From Bauldia sp. (GTDB taxonomy: Bacteria; Pseudomonadota; Alphaproteobacteria; Rhizobiales; Kaistiaceae), in contig JAHCJZ010000006.1 of assembly GCA_026126025.1 (NCBI GenBank), positions 1 through 64,000 on the forward strand: 64,000 bases of DNA. The letters are read 5' to 3'. Shown here one piece after another: positions 28,210 to 36,366 of this stretch. The position numbers and the translations under genes were made by a program. Within the stretch, counting starts at the first letter, position 1. Every line of letters starts with the position of its first letter. Below the pieces are notes generated by a model. It worked only from the letters and a program-made list of their open reading frames with translations, had not been told where the DNA came from and did not search any database.

Positions 28210-28957
28210 AGCGCTGCGGGATGCGCCCGCCCGGCTGGAATGGCTGACGGCCGAAGTGGTGCGGATCGGGGACGAGACGCCGCGGGTACGCAGCCTCTGG
28301 CTGCGTGTGTCCGGCTGGCCGGGGCACCTCGCCGGCCAGCATCTCGACGTGCGGCTCACCGGCGAGGACGGCTATTCGGCGCAGCGCAGCTACTCGATCG
28401 CCTCGCCGCCCGAGGACGCGCTGATCGAGCTCACCGTCCAGCGGCTCACGGCGGGCGAGGTCTCGCCCTACCTCACATCGGAGGTCGCGGTCGGCGACCG
28501 GTTCCAGATCCGCGGGCCGATCGGCTATCATTTCGTGTGGACGGCCGACGTCGGCGGACCGCTGTTCCTGATCGGCGGCGGCTCGGGGATCGTGCCGCTG
28601 ATGGCGATGCTGCGGCACCGCCGCAATGCCGGGTCGCGCGTGCCGGCGATCCTCCTCTATTCGAGCCGCACCGAGGCCGACATCATCTACCGCGCCGAGC
28701 TCGAGGCGATGGCCGCCGAGACCGGGCTCGGCGTCGTCCACACGCTCACCGACATCGTGCCCGCCGGCTGGCGCGGCGAGAAGCGGCGGATCGACCGGGC
28801 GATGATCGAGGCGGTCGGGTTCAGGCCGGCGGACCGGCCGCACGTCTTCATCTGCGGCCCGGCGGGGCTGGTCGAAACCGCCGCGCAGCATCTGGTCGCG
28901 CTCGGCCATGATGCCGGCATGATCAAGACGGAACGGTTCGGGCCGACGGGGGTATGA
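28202..28957 (+). CDS. ferredoxin-reductase-like FAD/NAD(P)H oxidoreductase, partner of the Mo protein
   Basis: A 251-residue flavin reductase. It starts at GTG 28202 inside the end of the molybdopterin gene (8-nt overlap). The FAD-binding motif is R-S-Y-S-I-A-S, preceded by LAGQHLDVRL. The NAD-binding part has LIGGGSGIVPLMAMLRH and the C-terminal FICGPAGLVETAAQHLV. No iron-sulfur domain is present. The strict coupling suggests it supplies electrons from NAD(P)H to the Mo centre, as the reductase domain does in eukaryotic nitrate reductase; this is inference from context. Confidence 0.9.
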   Translation: MTEALRDAPARLEWLTAEVVRIGDETPRVRSLWLRVSGWPGHLAGQHLDVRLTGEDGYSAQRSYSIASPPEDALIELTVQRLTAGEVSPYLTSEVAVGDRFQIRGPIGYHFVWTADVGGPLFLIGGGSGIVPLMAMLRHRRNAGSRVPAILLYSSRTEADIIYRAELEAMAAETGLGVVHTLTDIVPAGWRGEKRRIDRAMIEAVGFRPADRPHVFICGPAGLVETAAQHLVALGHDAGMIKTERFGPTGV

Positions 28958-29050
28958 CGATGGAGTGCGACATGGATGGGGGAGCGCTGATCGACCTTCG
29001 CGGCGCGCGGATCTTCCACGCCGTGCGGCCGCGGATCTGAGGCGTCGGGC

Positions 29051-29761
29051 ATGGCCGTCTGGTCGCGGATGAGGCGCTTCCTCGGCGCACCGGCGAGCGT
29101 CATGAGCGCCATCATCGAGCGGCTCGGGGTGTGGATCGGCGGCGACCCGATGGAGCGCCGCCAGGTGGCGTTCTCGATCGCGATAATCGCGCTCTCGGCC
29201 AAGATGGCGAAGGCCGACGGCGTGGTGACGCTCGACGAGGTGGCGGCCTTCCGGCGGCTCGTCGAGATGCCGCCGGGCGAGGCGCGGAACGTCGAGCGGC
29301 TGTTCGACCTGGCGCGGCGGGACGTTGCCGGCTTCGAGGCCTATGCCGCCCGCATCGCGGCGCTCTACGCGCCCGGCGACCCGATGCTCTCCGACATCAT
29401 CGACGGGCTGTTCGAGATCGCCAAGGCCGACACGATGATCCACGAGGCCGAGATCGCCTATCTCGCGGCGGTCGCGGAGCGCTTCGGCCTCGACGAGGAC
29501 GATTTCGAGCGCATCCGGCTTCGCCATGTCGTGCCGGAGGACGGCGACCCCTACGTCATCCTCGGCGTCAGCCGCGCGCTCGGCTTCCCCGAGCTGCGCC
29601 GCCACTATCTCGGCCTTGTCGCCGAGCATCACCCCGACCGGCTGGTCGCGCGCGGCGTGCCGCCGGAGTTCGTCGCGATCGCCAACCAGCGGCTCGCCGT
29701 CATCAACGTCGCCTGGGCGCGAATCGAACACGAAAGGAGGCCGCAAGACGCTACCGCCTGA
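29051..29761 (+). CDS. DjlA-like protein (TerB domain plus J domain)
   Basis: A 236-residue co-chaperone-like protein. The TerB region (residues about 37-150) is helical with FSIAIIALSAKMAKADGVVT and LFEIAKADTMIHEAEIAYLA, each holding a KAD acidic motif. The C-terminal J domain carries the essential HPD in EHHPDRLVARG, which stimulates DnaK ATPase. Unlike E. coli DjlA there is no obvious N-terminal membrane helix. The family is common in Rhizobiales. A lytic transglycosylase gene starts 41 nt downstream. Confidence 0.9.
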   Translation: MAVWSRMRRFLGAPASVMSAIIERLGVWIGGDPMERRQVAFSIAIIALSAKMAKADGVVTLDEVAAFRRLVEMPPGEARNVERLFDLARRDVAGFEAYAARIAALYAPGDPMLSDIIDGLFEIAKADTMIHEAEIAYLAAVAERFGLDEDDFERIRLRHVVPEDGDPYVILGVSRALGFPELRRHYLGLVAEHHPDRLVARGVPPEFVAIANQRLAVINVAWARIEHERRPQDATA

Positions 29762-29802
29762 TTCGGAAAATTTTCACGAATTGCGCTCTATTGGTCACAG
29801 CC

Positions 29803-30276
29803 ATGAAGAAGACCCGTCTCGCGTTCCTTCTCCTGGCCGTCGCCGTCACCGCCGCGGGCTGCGCCCGCGCTCCTCACCCCACCGCCGCCTATTCGTCGGG
29901 ACGTGAGGTCTACGAACCGCTGGTCCGGCACTACGCCCGGGCCAACAACGTCCCCGTCGATCTCGCGCTCGCCGTGATCCAGAACGAGTCGAGCTTCAAC
30001 CCCGCCGCGACCGGCGCCGTCGGCGAGGTCGGCCTCATGCAGCTCCGCCTCACCACGGCGCAGCAGATGGGCTACCGCGGCACGGTCCAGCAACTCTACG
30101 ACCCGGCGACCAACATCGCCTACGGCATGGCCTATCTCGGCGCCGCCTATCACGCCGGCGGCCGCACGGTCTGCGGGACGATGATGAAGTACCAGGGCGG
30201 CCTTGCGAACAACCGCGAGACCGACTCGACCCGCCTCGCCTGCCAGCGGGTCACCGCGCTGATGCGGGCGGCGTAG
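29803..30276 (+). CDS. small lytic transglycosylase (SLT) lipoprotein
   Basis: A 157-residue exported peptidoglycan-cleaving enzyme that cuts the MurNAc-GlcNAc bond with formation of 1,6-anhydroMurNAc. A signal peptide with lipobox TAAGC places the lipidated Cys at residue 20. The catalytic Glu is E62 in AVIQNESSFNPAATG, followed by GEVGLMQL and DPATNIAYGMAYLGAAY, the SLT motifs. The domain is compact, lacking extra repeats. It lies 41 nt after the DjlA-like gene, with a GAAAATTTTC palindrome in the gap that may be part of a promoter. Confidence 0.93.
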   Translation: MKKTRLAFLLLAVAVTAAGCARAPHPTAAYSSGREVYEPLVRHYARANNVPVDLALAVIQNESSFNPAATGAVGEVGLMQLRLTTAQQMGYRGTVQQLYDPATNIAYGMAYLGAAYHAGGRTVCGTMMKYQGGLANNRETDSTRLACQRVTALMRAA

Positions 30277-30279
30277 TCC

Positions 30280-30417
30280 CTCCTTCGAGGCCCGGCTTCG
30301 CCGGGCACCTCAGGATGAGGTCGAGAAAGGGTGGACCCGTCCGCCGCCGCGGCCGGGTGTACCCATCAAGCAACGCCACCTCATCCTGAGGTGCTCGCGC
30401 AGCGAGCCTCGAAGGAT
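30280..30417. repeat. inverted pair of CCTCATCCTGAGG dispersed repeats
   Basis: Copies at about 30280-30322 and 30377-30417 in opposite orientation, filling the gap between the convergent lytic transglycosylase and multicopper oxidase genes. The first has a CCCGGCTTCGCCGGG hairpin, the second a GCTCGCGCAGCGAGC hairpin. Same family as at 20.3, 22.8 and 23.6 kb. Confidence 0.8.
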
Positions 30418-30431
30418 GTGCCGCGAGCGCG

Positions 30432-31889
30432 CTAGCCGACGGTGTAATACCCCATCATCCCGGTCTCCTGATGCTCGGCGACGTGGCAGTGGATCATCCA
30501 CTTGCCGGGATTGTCGGCGACGAAGGCGGCCTGGATCGTCTCTTCCGGGAGAAGCAGGACCGTGTCGGCAAAGTGCGGCACGATGGTCTGCTTGTCCGAC
30601 GCCAGCACCTTCAGGGTATGGCCGTGGATGTGGATCGGGTGGTGGAAGCGCGAGGGGTTGCGGAGCGTCACTGCATAGGTGGCGCCGCGCGTCAGCTCGG
30701 CGAGCGGCGCGGGAAGACGCGCATGGTCGGCTGAGGGCCAGCCGGCCTCGTTGATCGTCCAGAAATCGTTGAGCGTCAGGCAGAGCGGGCCGAGATAGGG
30801 GAGCGCGGGGTCGTCCACGACCGCGATATCGGCGTCGCCGCTGGCGTCGAAGCGGAGCTCCCAGGGCAGGGCCTTGGAAAGATCGGGCTCGGGGACGTGT
30901 CCGGCGCGCAGCGGGGCGGGATCGAAACCGCCGGTCCGCACCGGCGCGCCGACGCCGCGCAGCGCGGCGAGCGGGAGCGGCGGATCGATCCGGTAGTCGA
31001 CGAGCTGGGCCGTTCCGCCGTCGGCCGGGGAGCGGATGACGATGTCGATCCGCATCGCCGGGCCGAGCTCCCAGCGAAAGAGCGCGATCGGCGCGATCGC
31101 GACGCCGTCGACCGCGACGATCGCAGCGTCCGCGCCCTCGATCCCGAGGGTGAGGATGCGCGTCGGGTCGACATTGATGAGGCGCAGACGGCAATCGCCC
31201 GAGGCGGGGAGATCGATCGTCGGCCCGACGATGCCGTTGACCGAGCGGACGGGGCCGTAGGTGCCGGCGCGCCCGGCACCGCGATTGGTGGTGAAGGCGA
31301 GGAACTGGCCGAGCGCGGCGTCGATGCGCCAGTCGCGGAGGAGGAGCACCTCGTCGGCGTCGTAGGGCTCGGTTTCGTCGCCCTCCACGATGAGGACGCC
31401 GTGGAGGCCGCGCCCGAGATGCTCGGCGGTGTTGCAATGGGTGTGGAAGAAGAACGTGCCGGTGTCGGGCGGCGTGAAGCGGTAGGCGTAGCGGTCGCCG
31501 GGCAGCACCGGCGGCTGGACGAGATAGGGCACGCCGTCCTGGTCGTTGGGAAGGCGGATGCCGTGCCAGTGGATCGAGGCATGCTCGCCCTCGCGGGGCA
31601 GGCGGTTCTCCAGGCTGACCTCGAGCGCGGCGCCGAACGGCATGCGCACGATCGGCAGCCAGGTTTCGTCCGACAGCGTCCACATCGGCAGGGTGTGGCC
31701 GGCGAAGCAGGGAAGGGCGGTCGGCCGCTCTGCCGCGACGAGATCGAGCGGGATTGTGACGCCGGTGACCGGCTCGGCGGGCGCGCCGAGCGACTGGCCG
31801 TAGACCGGCGCGCGGCCGGCGAGCGCGGCCAGGAGGCCGGCGCCGCCGAGGGCGGCGGTGCCGGTCATGAGACGGCGTCGGGTCAACAC
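30432..31889 (-). CDS. multicopper oxidase, Tat-exported
   Basis: A 485-residue periplasmic multicopper oxidase with three cupredoxin domains. From GTG 31889 the protein starts LTRRRLMTGTAALGGAGLLA, a twin-arginine signal peptide; a TTG follows immediately. The copper ligands are all visible: HWHG, FFHTHCN, HHPIHIHGH and CHVAEHQETGMMGYY, including the type 1 site with an axial Met. The substrate (Cu(I), phenols or others) is unknown. It is downstream of a dihaem cytochrome c on the same strand, 68 nt away with a strong hairpin between, so electron exchange between them is possible. Confidence 0.93.
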   Translation of the reverse strand: MLTRRRLMTGTAALGGAGLLAALAGRAPVYGQSLGAPAEPVTGVTIPLDLVAAERPTALPCFAGHTLPMWTLSDETWLPIVRMPFGAALEVSLENRLPREGEHASIHWHGIRLPNDQDGVPYLVQPPVLPGDRYAYRFTPPDTGTFFFHTHCNTAEHLGRGLHGVLIVEGDETEPYDADEVLLLRDWRIDAALGQFLAFTTNRGAGRAGTYGPVRSVNGIVGPTIDLPASGDCRLRLINVDPTRILTLGIEGADAAIVAVDGVAIAPIALFRWELGPAMRIDIVIRSPADGGTAQLVDYRIDPPLPLAALRGVGAPVRTGGFDPAPLRAGHVPEPDLSKALPWELRFDASGDADIAVVDDPALPYLGPLCLTLNDFWTINEAGWPSADHARLPAPLAELTRGATYAVTLRNPSRFHHPIHIHGHTLKVLASDKQTIVPHFADTVLLLPEETIQAAFVADNPGKWMIHCHVAEHQETGMMGYYTVG

Positions 31890-31926
31890 GGAATCAACTC
31901 GGCGCCCTGGCGATGCAGTTGAGAGA

Positions 31927-31951
31927 AGCCCGCCGGCGCGGCCGGCGGGCT
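31927..31951 (-). terminator. strong hairpin after the dihaem cytochrome gene
   Basis: A perfect 11-bp stem AGCCCGCCGGC / GCCGGCGGGCT with a GCG loop, 6 nt past the cytochrome stop. The following bases on the minus strand are TTCTCTC, a weak T-rich tract. It probably attenuates transcription from the cytochrome into the multicopper oxidase gene. Confidence 0.65.
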
Positions 31952-31957
31952 CCGATC

Positions 31958-32890
31958 CTACGGCAGTTCGGGCGCGTTCTGCATCGGCGGCATGCCGAGC
32001 GCGGCCATCCAGTCGACCTGCTCGATGTCGTTCGACACGGCCGGGACGGTCCGCAGCCACGCGATGATCGCGGCGATGTCTTCGTCCGTGGCGTTGTCGA
32101 AGAACGCGGCCGGCATGATCGGGAACAGGATGTGGCCGTTGCTCGACACCCCCCCGGCGATCGCGCGGGCCAGCGCCTCGTCGCTCCAGCCGCCGACGCC
32201 CGTCGCCTCGTCCGAGGTGATGTTCGCGCTGTAGACCGCTTCGCCATTCGGCAGGGCCTGCATCAGGAAGCCGCCGGCGCCGGCGCGGCTGAAGTCGGGC
32301 GAGCCGTCTTCATTGCGCGGCGTGTGGCAGTCGAAGCAGTGCGCGACCGTGGCAAGGTATCCGCCATAGGCGACAGGATCGTCGGGCGACGGGGTCGGGC
32401 CGCCGGGAGCAGGCCCGTATTCGCCCTTCGGGATGTTGTAGGTGGCCTCGGGGACCTCGTTGAATACCGCCGGGATCGACTTGAGGTAGAGGGCGATGGA
32501 CATCGCGTCGTCGTCGGACATCAAATTGTACATGCCGACCGGCATGGGCGGCCCGACCGTCTCGCCTTCGGGGGTATGGCCCTCGCGGATGGCGTCGACG
32601 ATCTCCTGCTCGGTCCAGCTGCCGATGCCGGTGTCGACATCCGGCGTGATGTTGCGGGCGAACGCCTGGAACGCCGGCAGCTCGTTGAACTCGAAGCCGC
32701 CCGCCAAGTATTTCGCGGTATCGAAGGACTGGTCCGGCAGGCGCGGCGTGTGGCAGTTGCCGCAGGCCGCGAGGCCATCGACGAGATACTGGCCGCGCTC
32801 GACCGACGGTTCGGCCTGAGCGCTCCCGGCGGCGACGATCGCGCCCCCGAGCACGGCCGCCACCACGGCGGCCCTTCGCAAAGTGATCAT
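31958..32890 (-). CDS. dihaem cytochrome c, periplasmic
   Basis: A 310-residue exported protein with two class I haem domains. A signal peptide covers residues 1-26 (AAVLGGAIVAAGSAQA). Haem sites are C43-GN-C46-H47 and C185-FD-C188-H189. Candidate axial Met residues are in GPPMPVGMYN and LFPIMPAAFF. The two halves share the pattern GGFxF...NITPD / ANITSD, as in cytochromes that accompany molybdo- or alcohol dehydrogenases. It is transcribed divergently from rnpB. The redox partner is not identified; the multicopper oxidase next to it is a candidate. Confidence 0.93.
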   Translation of the reverse strand: MITLRRAAVVAAVLGGAIVAAGSAQAEPSVERGQYLVDGLAACGNCHTPRLPDQSFDTAKYLAGGFEFNELPAFQAFARNITPDVDTGIGSWTEQEIVDAIREGHTPEGETVGPPMPVGMYNLMSDDDAMSIALYLKSIPAVFNEVPEATYNIPKGEYGPAPGGPTPSPDDPVAYGGYLATVAHCFDCHTPRNEDGSPDFSRAGAGGFLMQALPNGEAVYSANITSDEATGVGGWSDEALARAIAGGVSSNGHILFPIMPAAFFDNATDEDIAAIIAWLRTVPAVSNDIEQVDWMAALGMPPMQNAPELP

Positions 32891-33026
32891 GGTGCTCCCC
32901 CAGCAAGGCGCAACGCGCCGCCCCGGAAGCTAGACCTGCTTTGTAACGCGAACAATTCCAGACTGCGACAATTCGTCCAAATAAGCGTGGTGTGGCGCGG
33001 AATCCTCGCTCCGCCTCCCGTCCTTG

Positions 33027-33055
33027 TTGACCAGCCTGGTCCGGGTCGCCACATT
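33027..33055 (+). promoter_or_regulatory. predicted rnpB promoter
   Basis: TTGACC (33027-33032) as -35 and CACATT (33050-33055) as -10 are separated by 17 bases. The predicted transcription start is about 33062, matching the 5' end of the RNase P RNA deduced from its P1 helix. Confidence 0.6.
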
Positions 33056-33063
33056 CCGCCCCG

Positions 33064-33441
33064 TCAGTAGGCCGGACGGCCGCGACGGCGCCAGCGCCGC
33101 CGAGGAAAGTCCGGGCTCCACGGAAACACGGTGCCGGGTAACCCCCGGCGGGGGCGACCCCAGGGACAGTGCCACAGAAAGCAAACCGCCCGCCGCCGCT
33201 CGCGGCTGCGGGTAAGGGTGAAAGGGTGGGGTAAGAGCCCACCGCGGGACCGGCAACGGGACCGGCACGGTAAACCCCACCGGGAGCAAGACCGAATAGG
33301 GACGGCGCGGGTTCGCCCAATGACGTTTCCGCGTCAGCCGTCCGGGTTGGTTGCTCGAGGCGTCCGGCAACGGGCGTCCCAGAGGAATGGCCGTCACGCG
33401 GCTTCGGCCGCCATACAGAACCCGGCTTACAGGCCGACTGG
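33064..33441 (+). ncRNA. rnpB: RNase P RNA (bacterial class A)
   Basis: The catalytic RNA of RNase P, which matures tRNA 5' ends. The universal core is present: GAGGAAAGTCCGGGCTCCA (33102-33120), ACAGAAAGCAAACCG, the mid-region GGTAAACCCCACCGGGAGCA, and the 3' core AGAGGAATGGCCG followed by ACAGAACCCGGCTTACAGGCC. Helix P1 is formed by CAGTAGGCC at 33065-33073 and GGCCGACTG at 33432-33440, with one mismatch, which sets the ends. Length of about 378 nt is usual for Alphaproteobacteria. Location just ahead of mraZ is common in this group. Confidence 0.95.
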
Positions 33442-33450
33442 CTTCGTTGA

Positions 33451-33480
33451 GACGCCGCCGCCCGAAAGGACGGCGGCGTC
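33451..33480 (+). terminator. hairpin downstream of rnpB
   Basis: A perfect 10-bp stem GACGCCGCCG / CGGCGGCGTC around a CCCGAAAGGA loop, ten bases after the end of the RNase P RNA. No T-run follows, so it may define a processed 3' end rather than a classic intrinsic terminator. Confidence 0.55.
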
Positions 33481-33568
33481 GCCACGTCGTGAAGTGCGTC
33501 ACAGGATTGGCATTGCCGTTTCGACTTCTCCGTGTGACCCTTTGCGGGGGCATGCGAGGGGGATGCGG

Positions 33569-34147
33569 ATGATGAGACTTCCGGTCCGGCGGCTTCTGGC
33601 CGTGCTGGCGGCGGTGGCGATGGCCACGCCCGCGCTGCCGGCGACGATGGACGAGATCCGCGCGATCCTGACCGCCGAGCTCGGACCGGCCGACCTGCCG
33701 CAACCGGGGGCGTATCTCTATATCCGCGACATCCTCCCCGGCCGGTGGCTGATCGGCGGCTGGCTGCCGGTGTCCACGCTCACCGACAATGACGTCGCGG
33801 CCTCCTGCGCCAACACGCAGCTCGTGATCGAGCCCGATCTGGACCTGTCGATGGTGCTCAACCGTCCGGGTGGCCAGGTGGTGATTCCCGGCCGCATCCT
33901 GCCGTGGCAGGGGCGGCTCTTCGCGCTCGAATATGACGAGGCGGCGTTCCTGGCGGGGCTGTACGGGATGGCGAATCCGACCGAGACCGACCCGATGGTG
34001 CTCGAAGTGCGGCGCGGCGCGCACCGGCTCCTCGCGCTCACCCCGCGCACGCCGGACCTTCTCGTCGGCTACGACATCCAGGACGGCGCCGCCGCGGTGA
34101 TCTTCATCCGCTGCCCCGAGCCCGCCGAGGACGAGCCCGCGGGCTAA
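33569..34147 (+). CDS. hypothetical exported protein
   Basis: A 192-residue protein of unknown function. It has a Sec signal peptide (LPVRRLLAVLAAVAMATPALPA), so it is probably periplasmic. The mature part has GAYLYIRDILPGRWLIGGWL, two Cys residues (AASCANTQ and FIRCPEPAE) that may form a disulphide, and RGAHRLLALTPRTPDLLVGY. The start is ATG 33569, 6 nt after a GAGGGGG ribosome-binding site; ATGs at 33563 and 33572 are alternatives. It lies between rnpB and the mraZ promoter. No family recognised. Confidence 0.7.
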   Translation: MMRLPVRRLLAVLAAVAMATPALPATMDEIRAILTAELGPADLPQPGAYLYIRDILPGRWLIGGWLPVSTLTDNDVAASCANTQLVIEPDLDLSMVLNRPGGQVVIPGRILPWQGRLFALEYDEAAFLAGLYGMANPTETDPMVLEVRRGAHRLLALTPRTPDLLVGYDIQDGAAAVIFIRCPEPAEDEPAG

Positions 34148-34165
34148 CAGTCTACCCTTTCCTTG

Positions 34166-34248
34166 TCGTCACCCCGGCGAAGGCCGGGGTCCAGCGCCGC
34201 TCGCTCTGCGTTCTGGGTTCTGGATTCCGGCCTACGCCGGAATGACGA
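34166..34248. repeat. dispersed 'GTCACCCCGGCGAA' repeat
   Basis: An 80-nt element bounded by GTCGTCACCCCGGCGAAGGC and CCGGAATGACGA. It has two hairpins: CCCCGGCGAAGGCCGGGG and ATTCCGGCCTACGCCGGAAT. This repeat type is common across Alphaproteobacteria. Only one copy is seen in this window, upstream of the mraZ promoter. Otherwise the 34148-34511 gap holds the MraZ operator region. Confidence 0.7.
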
Positions 34249-34345
34249 AGGAGGAGGCGGTCCACGATTCCCAACCGAAAATTAAGCTTAACCGGCCGAA
34301 GATGGACCGATGGGCCGGGCGTTTCCGGTTCCGTGCCGGATTCCA

Positions 34346-34385
34346 TTGACCCCCATGAAATACCCATGCTATCCCATCTCATCCC
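34346..34385 (+). promoter_or_regulatory. dcw promoter with MraZ-type phased repeats
   Basis: CCCAT occurs at 34352, 34363 and 34373, with a fourth CCC at 34383, so the period is 10-11 bp. On the other strand these read ATGGG, as in the TGGG direct repeats bound by MraZ in other bacteria. A -35-like TTGACC (34346-34351) and a GCTAT -10-like element (34368-34372) overlap them. MraZ is known to repress its own operon through such repeats, so this is the likely autoregulatory operator and main dcw promoter. Confidence 0.65.
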
Positions 34386-34463
34386 GGTCGGAAGGCAGAT
34401 GGACCGTCGCACCGAGGCCGTTCGGACGGCTCGGCGCAGTGGCGCGCAGGCGCGCTGACGGGT

Positions 34464-34506
34464 CCGCCCCAGCAAGGGGGCCGCTCGCCGGGACTAACTG
34501 GGGCGG
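34464..34506 (+). promoter_or_regulatory. inverted repeat covering the mraZ ribosome-binding region
   Basis: CCGCCCCAG (34464-34472) and CTGGGGCGG (34498-34506) are perfect 9-bp complements with a 25-nt loop, ending 5 nt before the TTG start. The right arm contains the only Shine-Dalgarno-like G-rich stretch. In the mRNA the stem would hide the initiation region, suggesting translational control of mraZ. In GC-rich DNA this could also be chance. Confidence 0.35.
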
Positions 34507-34511
34507 CGGCG

Positions 34512-34991
34512 TTGGACGAGTTCGTTTCGACCTTCACCAATCGGCTCGACGCCAAGGGCAGGGTGTCGATCCCGGCCCCGTTTCGCGCCGTGCTGGCGAA
34601 GGACGGGTTCGACGGGCTCTATTGCTGCCAGACGCTCGACCAGCAGGCGGTCGATGCGGGTGGCAACCTCTTCCGGGAGCGCATCCGCGAGCTCCTGGCG
34701 CGCTATCCCGCCTTCTCGCCGGACCACGACTATCTCTCCACGACGCTCGCCGGGGACAGCGAGATCCTCAAGATCGACCCGGACGGCCGGGTCGTCCTCT
34801 CCGACAAGATCCGGGACTATGCCGGCATCGCCGACCAGGTGACCTTCGTCGGGCAGATCTACAAATTCCAGATCTGGGAGCCGCAGCGATTCAATGCCTA
34901 CCGGGACGAGGCCAAAGCCCGGCTTCGTGCGTTGAGGCAGGCGGAACCAGGCCACCGCGCGGTGAGCGCGGACAGCGGGGCATCCGGGTGA
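34512..34991 (+). CDS. mraZ: transcriptional regulator MraZ
   Basis: MraZ is an AbrB-like DNA-binding protein that regulates the dcw cluster. The 159-residue protein has two tandem SpoVT/AbrB-like modules. The first has [20 protein letters not shown] (residues 6-25); the second has [20 protein letters not shown] (around residues 89-108). The start is a rare TTG at 34512; an in-frame TAA lies just upstream at 34495, and no ATG or GTG fits. It is the first gene of the operon. Its stop overlaps the rsmH ATG by one base (TGATG). Confidence 0.93.
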   Translation: MDEFVSTFTNRLDAKGRVSIPAPFRAVLAKDGFDGLYCCQTLDQQAVDAGGNLFRERIRELLARYPAFSPDHDYLSTTLAGDSEILKIDPDGRVVLSDKIRDYAGIADQVTFVGQIYKFQIWEPQRFNAYRDEAKARLRALRQAEPGHRAVSADSGASG

Positions 34992-36016
34992 TGGCCGGCC
35001 GCGACCATGGTGTCGCTGGCGGACTGGCCGGCCATCAGCCGGTGCTCCTTGCCGAGGTCGTCGACGCGCTCGCGCCGACGGCCGGCGGCATCTTCATCGA
35101 CGGCACGTTCGGCGGCGGCGGCTACAGCCGCGCGCTGCTCGACCGCGGCTGCCGGGTCATCGCAATCGACCGCGACCCGGCCGCGATCGCCGGCGGCGCG
35201 GCGCTCGCCGCCGAAGCCGGGGGGACGCTGAGCCTCCATGAGGGGCGGTTCAGCGCGATGGACGAGATCGCGCGCGAGGCGGGATACACCGCGGTCGACG
35301 GCGTCGTGCTCGACATCGGCGTCTCGTCGATGCAGCTCGACATCGCCGAACGCGGCTTCTCGTTCCTGCGCGACGGGCCGCTCGACATGCGCATGGGCGG
35401 CGAAGGGCCGAGCGCGGCCGACGTGGTCAACCAGCTCGAGCCGAAGGCGCTGACGCGGATCATCGCGATCCTTGGCGAGGAGCGGAAGGCGGGCCTCGTG
35501 GCGCGTGCCATCGCACGCGCCCGCGCCGAACGGCCGCTGACGCGCACCGGGGAACTTGCGTCGGTGGTCGAGAAGGCGATCGGCCGGAAGCCGAGCGACC
35601 CGATCCACCCGGCAACGCGGACCTTCCAGGCGCTGCGCATCTATGTAAATGGCGAGCTCGACGAGCTCGGCGCGGCGCTCGGCGCGGCTGAGCGCATCCT
35701 TGCCGCGGGCGGGCGCCTCGCCGTCGTCACCTTCCATTCGCTCGAAGACCGCATCGTCAAGCGCTTCCTGACGGACCGGAGCCGCGCGCGTTCCGCTGCC
35801 TCGCGCCACGCCCCGGCCGAGGAGGTGGCGCCCACGACCTTTGCGCTCCGCTTCAAGGGCCATGTCGAGGCCGGTGCGGCGGAGATCGCCGCGAATCCGC
35901 GGTCGCGCTCGGCCAAGCTCCGCGCCGCGCTGCGCACCGATGCGCCGCCGCGTCCGGTGGACTTCGCCGCGATCGACGTGCCGCGGCTTCCGACATTCGC
36001 GGAGGCGCGGGCATGA
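34991..36016 (+). CDS. rsmH: 16S rRNA (cytosine1402-N4)-methyltransferase
   Basis: RsmH (MraW) methylates N4 of C1402 in 16S rRNA at the ribosomal P site. The 341-residue protein has the SAM motif [28 protein letters not shown], and the family signatures [20 protein letters not shown] and [32 protein letters not shown] lies near the end. ATG 34991 overlaps the mraZ stop; a GTG directly before it is also in frame. Its stop overlaps ftsL by 4 nt (ATGA), implying coupled translation. Confidence 0.97.
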   Translation: MAGRDHGVAGGLAGHQPVLLAEVVDALAPTAGGIFIDGTFGGGGYSRALLDRGCRVIAIDRDPAAIAGGAALAAEAGGTLSLHEGRFSAMDEIAREAGYTAVDGVVLDIGVSSMQLDIAERGFSFLRDGPLDMRMGGEGPSAADVVNQLEPKALTRIIAILGEERKAGLVARAIARARAERPLTRTGELASVVEKAIGRKPSDPIHPATRTFQALRIYVNGELDELGAALGAAERILAAGGRLAVVTFHSLEDRIVKRFLTDRSRARSAASRHAPAEEVAPTTFALRFKGHVEAGAAEIAANPRSRSAKLRAALRTDAPPRPVDFAAIDVPRLPTFAEARA

Positions 36017-36366
36017 GGCTTCTCACCGTCGGCCGCAGGCTCGTTTATCCCGCGCTCGTCGCCATCATGGTCGGCGGTGCCGCGGTCACATACCAGACCA
36101 AGGAGAACGCGGTCGCTGCGGCCGACCGGGTCGCCGAGCTCCGGCATCTCGTCGAGCGCGAGCGGATCGCGCTGTCGCTCCTCAATGCGGAATGGAGCGT
36201 GCTGACGCAGCCGTCGCGGCTCCAGGACCTCGTCGACCGGCATCCCGAGGACTTCCAGCTTGCTTCCTACGGCATCGAGCGGGTGGTGCGGATCGACGCG
36301 CTGCCCTGGCCGGAGCCGGACGAGAACGACGTGTTGGGCCGGTTGATCGGTGGAGTGGGGCGATGA
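36013..36366 (+). CDS. ftsL: cell division protein FtsL
   Basis: A 117-residue bitopic membrane protein of the FtsQLB divisome complex. A transmembrane segment at about residues 9-26 ([20 protein letters not shown]) is followed by a heptad-rich coiled coil ([20 protein letters not shown]) and the conserved [20 protein letters not shown]. It is recognised from these motifs and from its position between rsmH and ftsI. It overlaps both neighbours by 4 nt. Confidence 0.92.
   Translation: MRLLTVGRRLVYPALVAIMVGGAAVTYQTKENAVAAADRVAELRHLVERERIALSLLNAEWSVLTQPSRLQDLVDRHPEDFQLASYGIERVVRIDALPWPEPDENDVLGRLIGGVGR

Noticed and set aside
28960-29040. 26-codon frame between the flavin reductase and the DjlA-like gene
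   Set aside because: Starts 2 nt after the reductase stop, but it has no clear ribosome-binding site, hydrophobic segment or family. Too weak to call.
33131-33568. Open frame running through the RNase P RNA into the exported-protein gene
   Set aside because: The region is the structural RNA rnpB; the protein's signal peptide and ribosome-binding site place its start at 33569.
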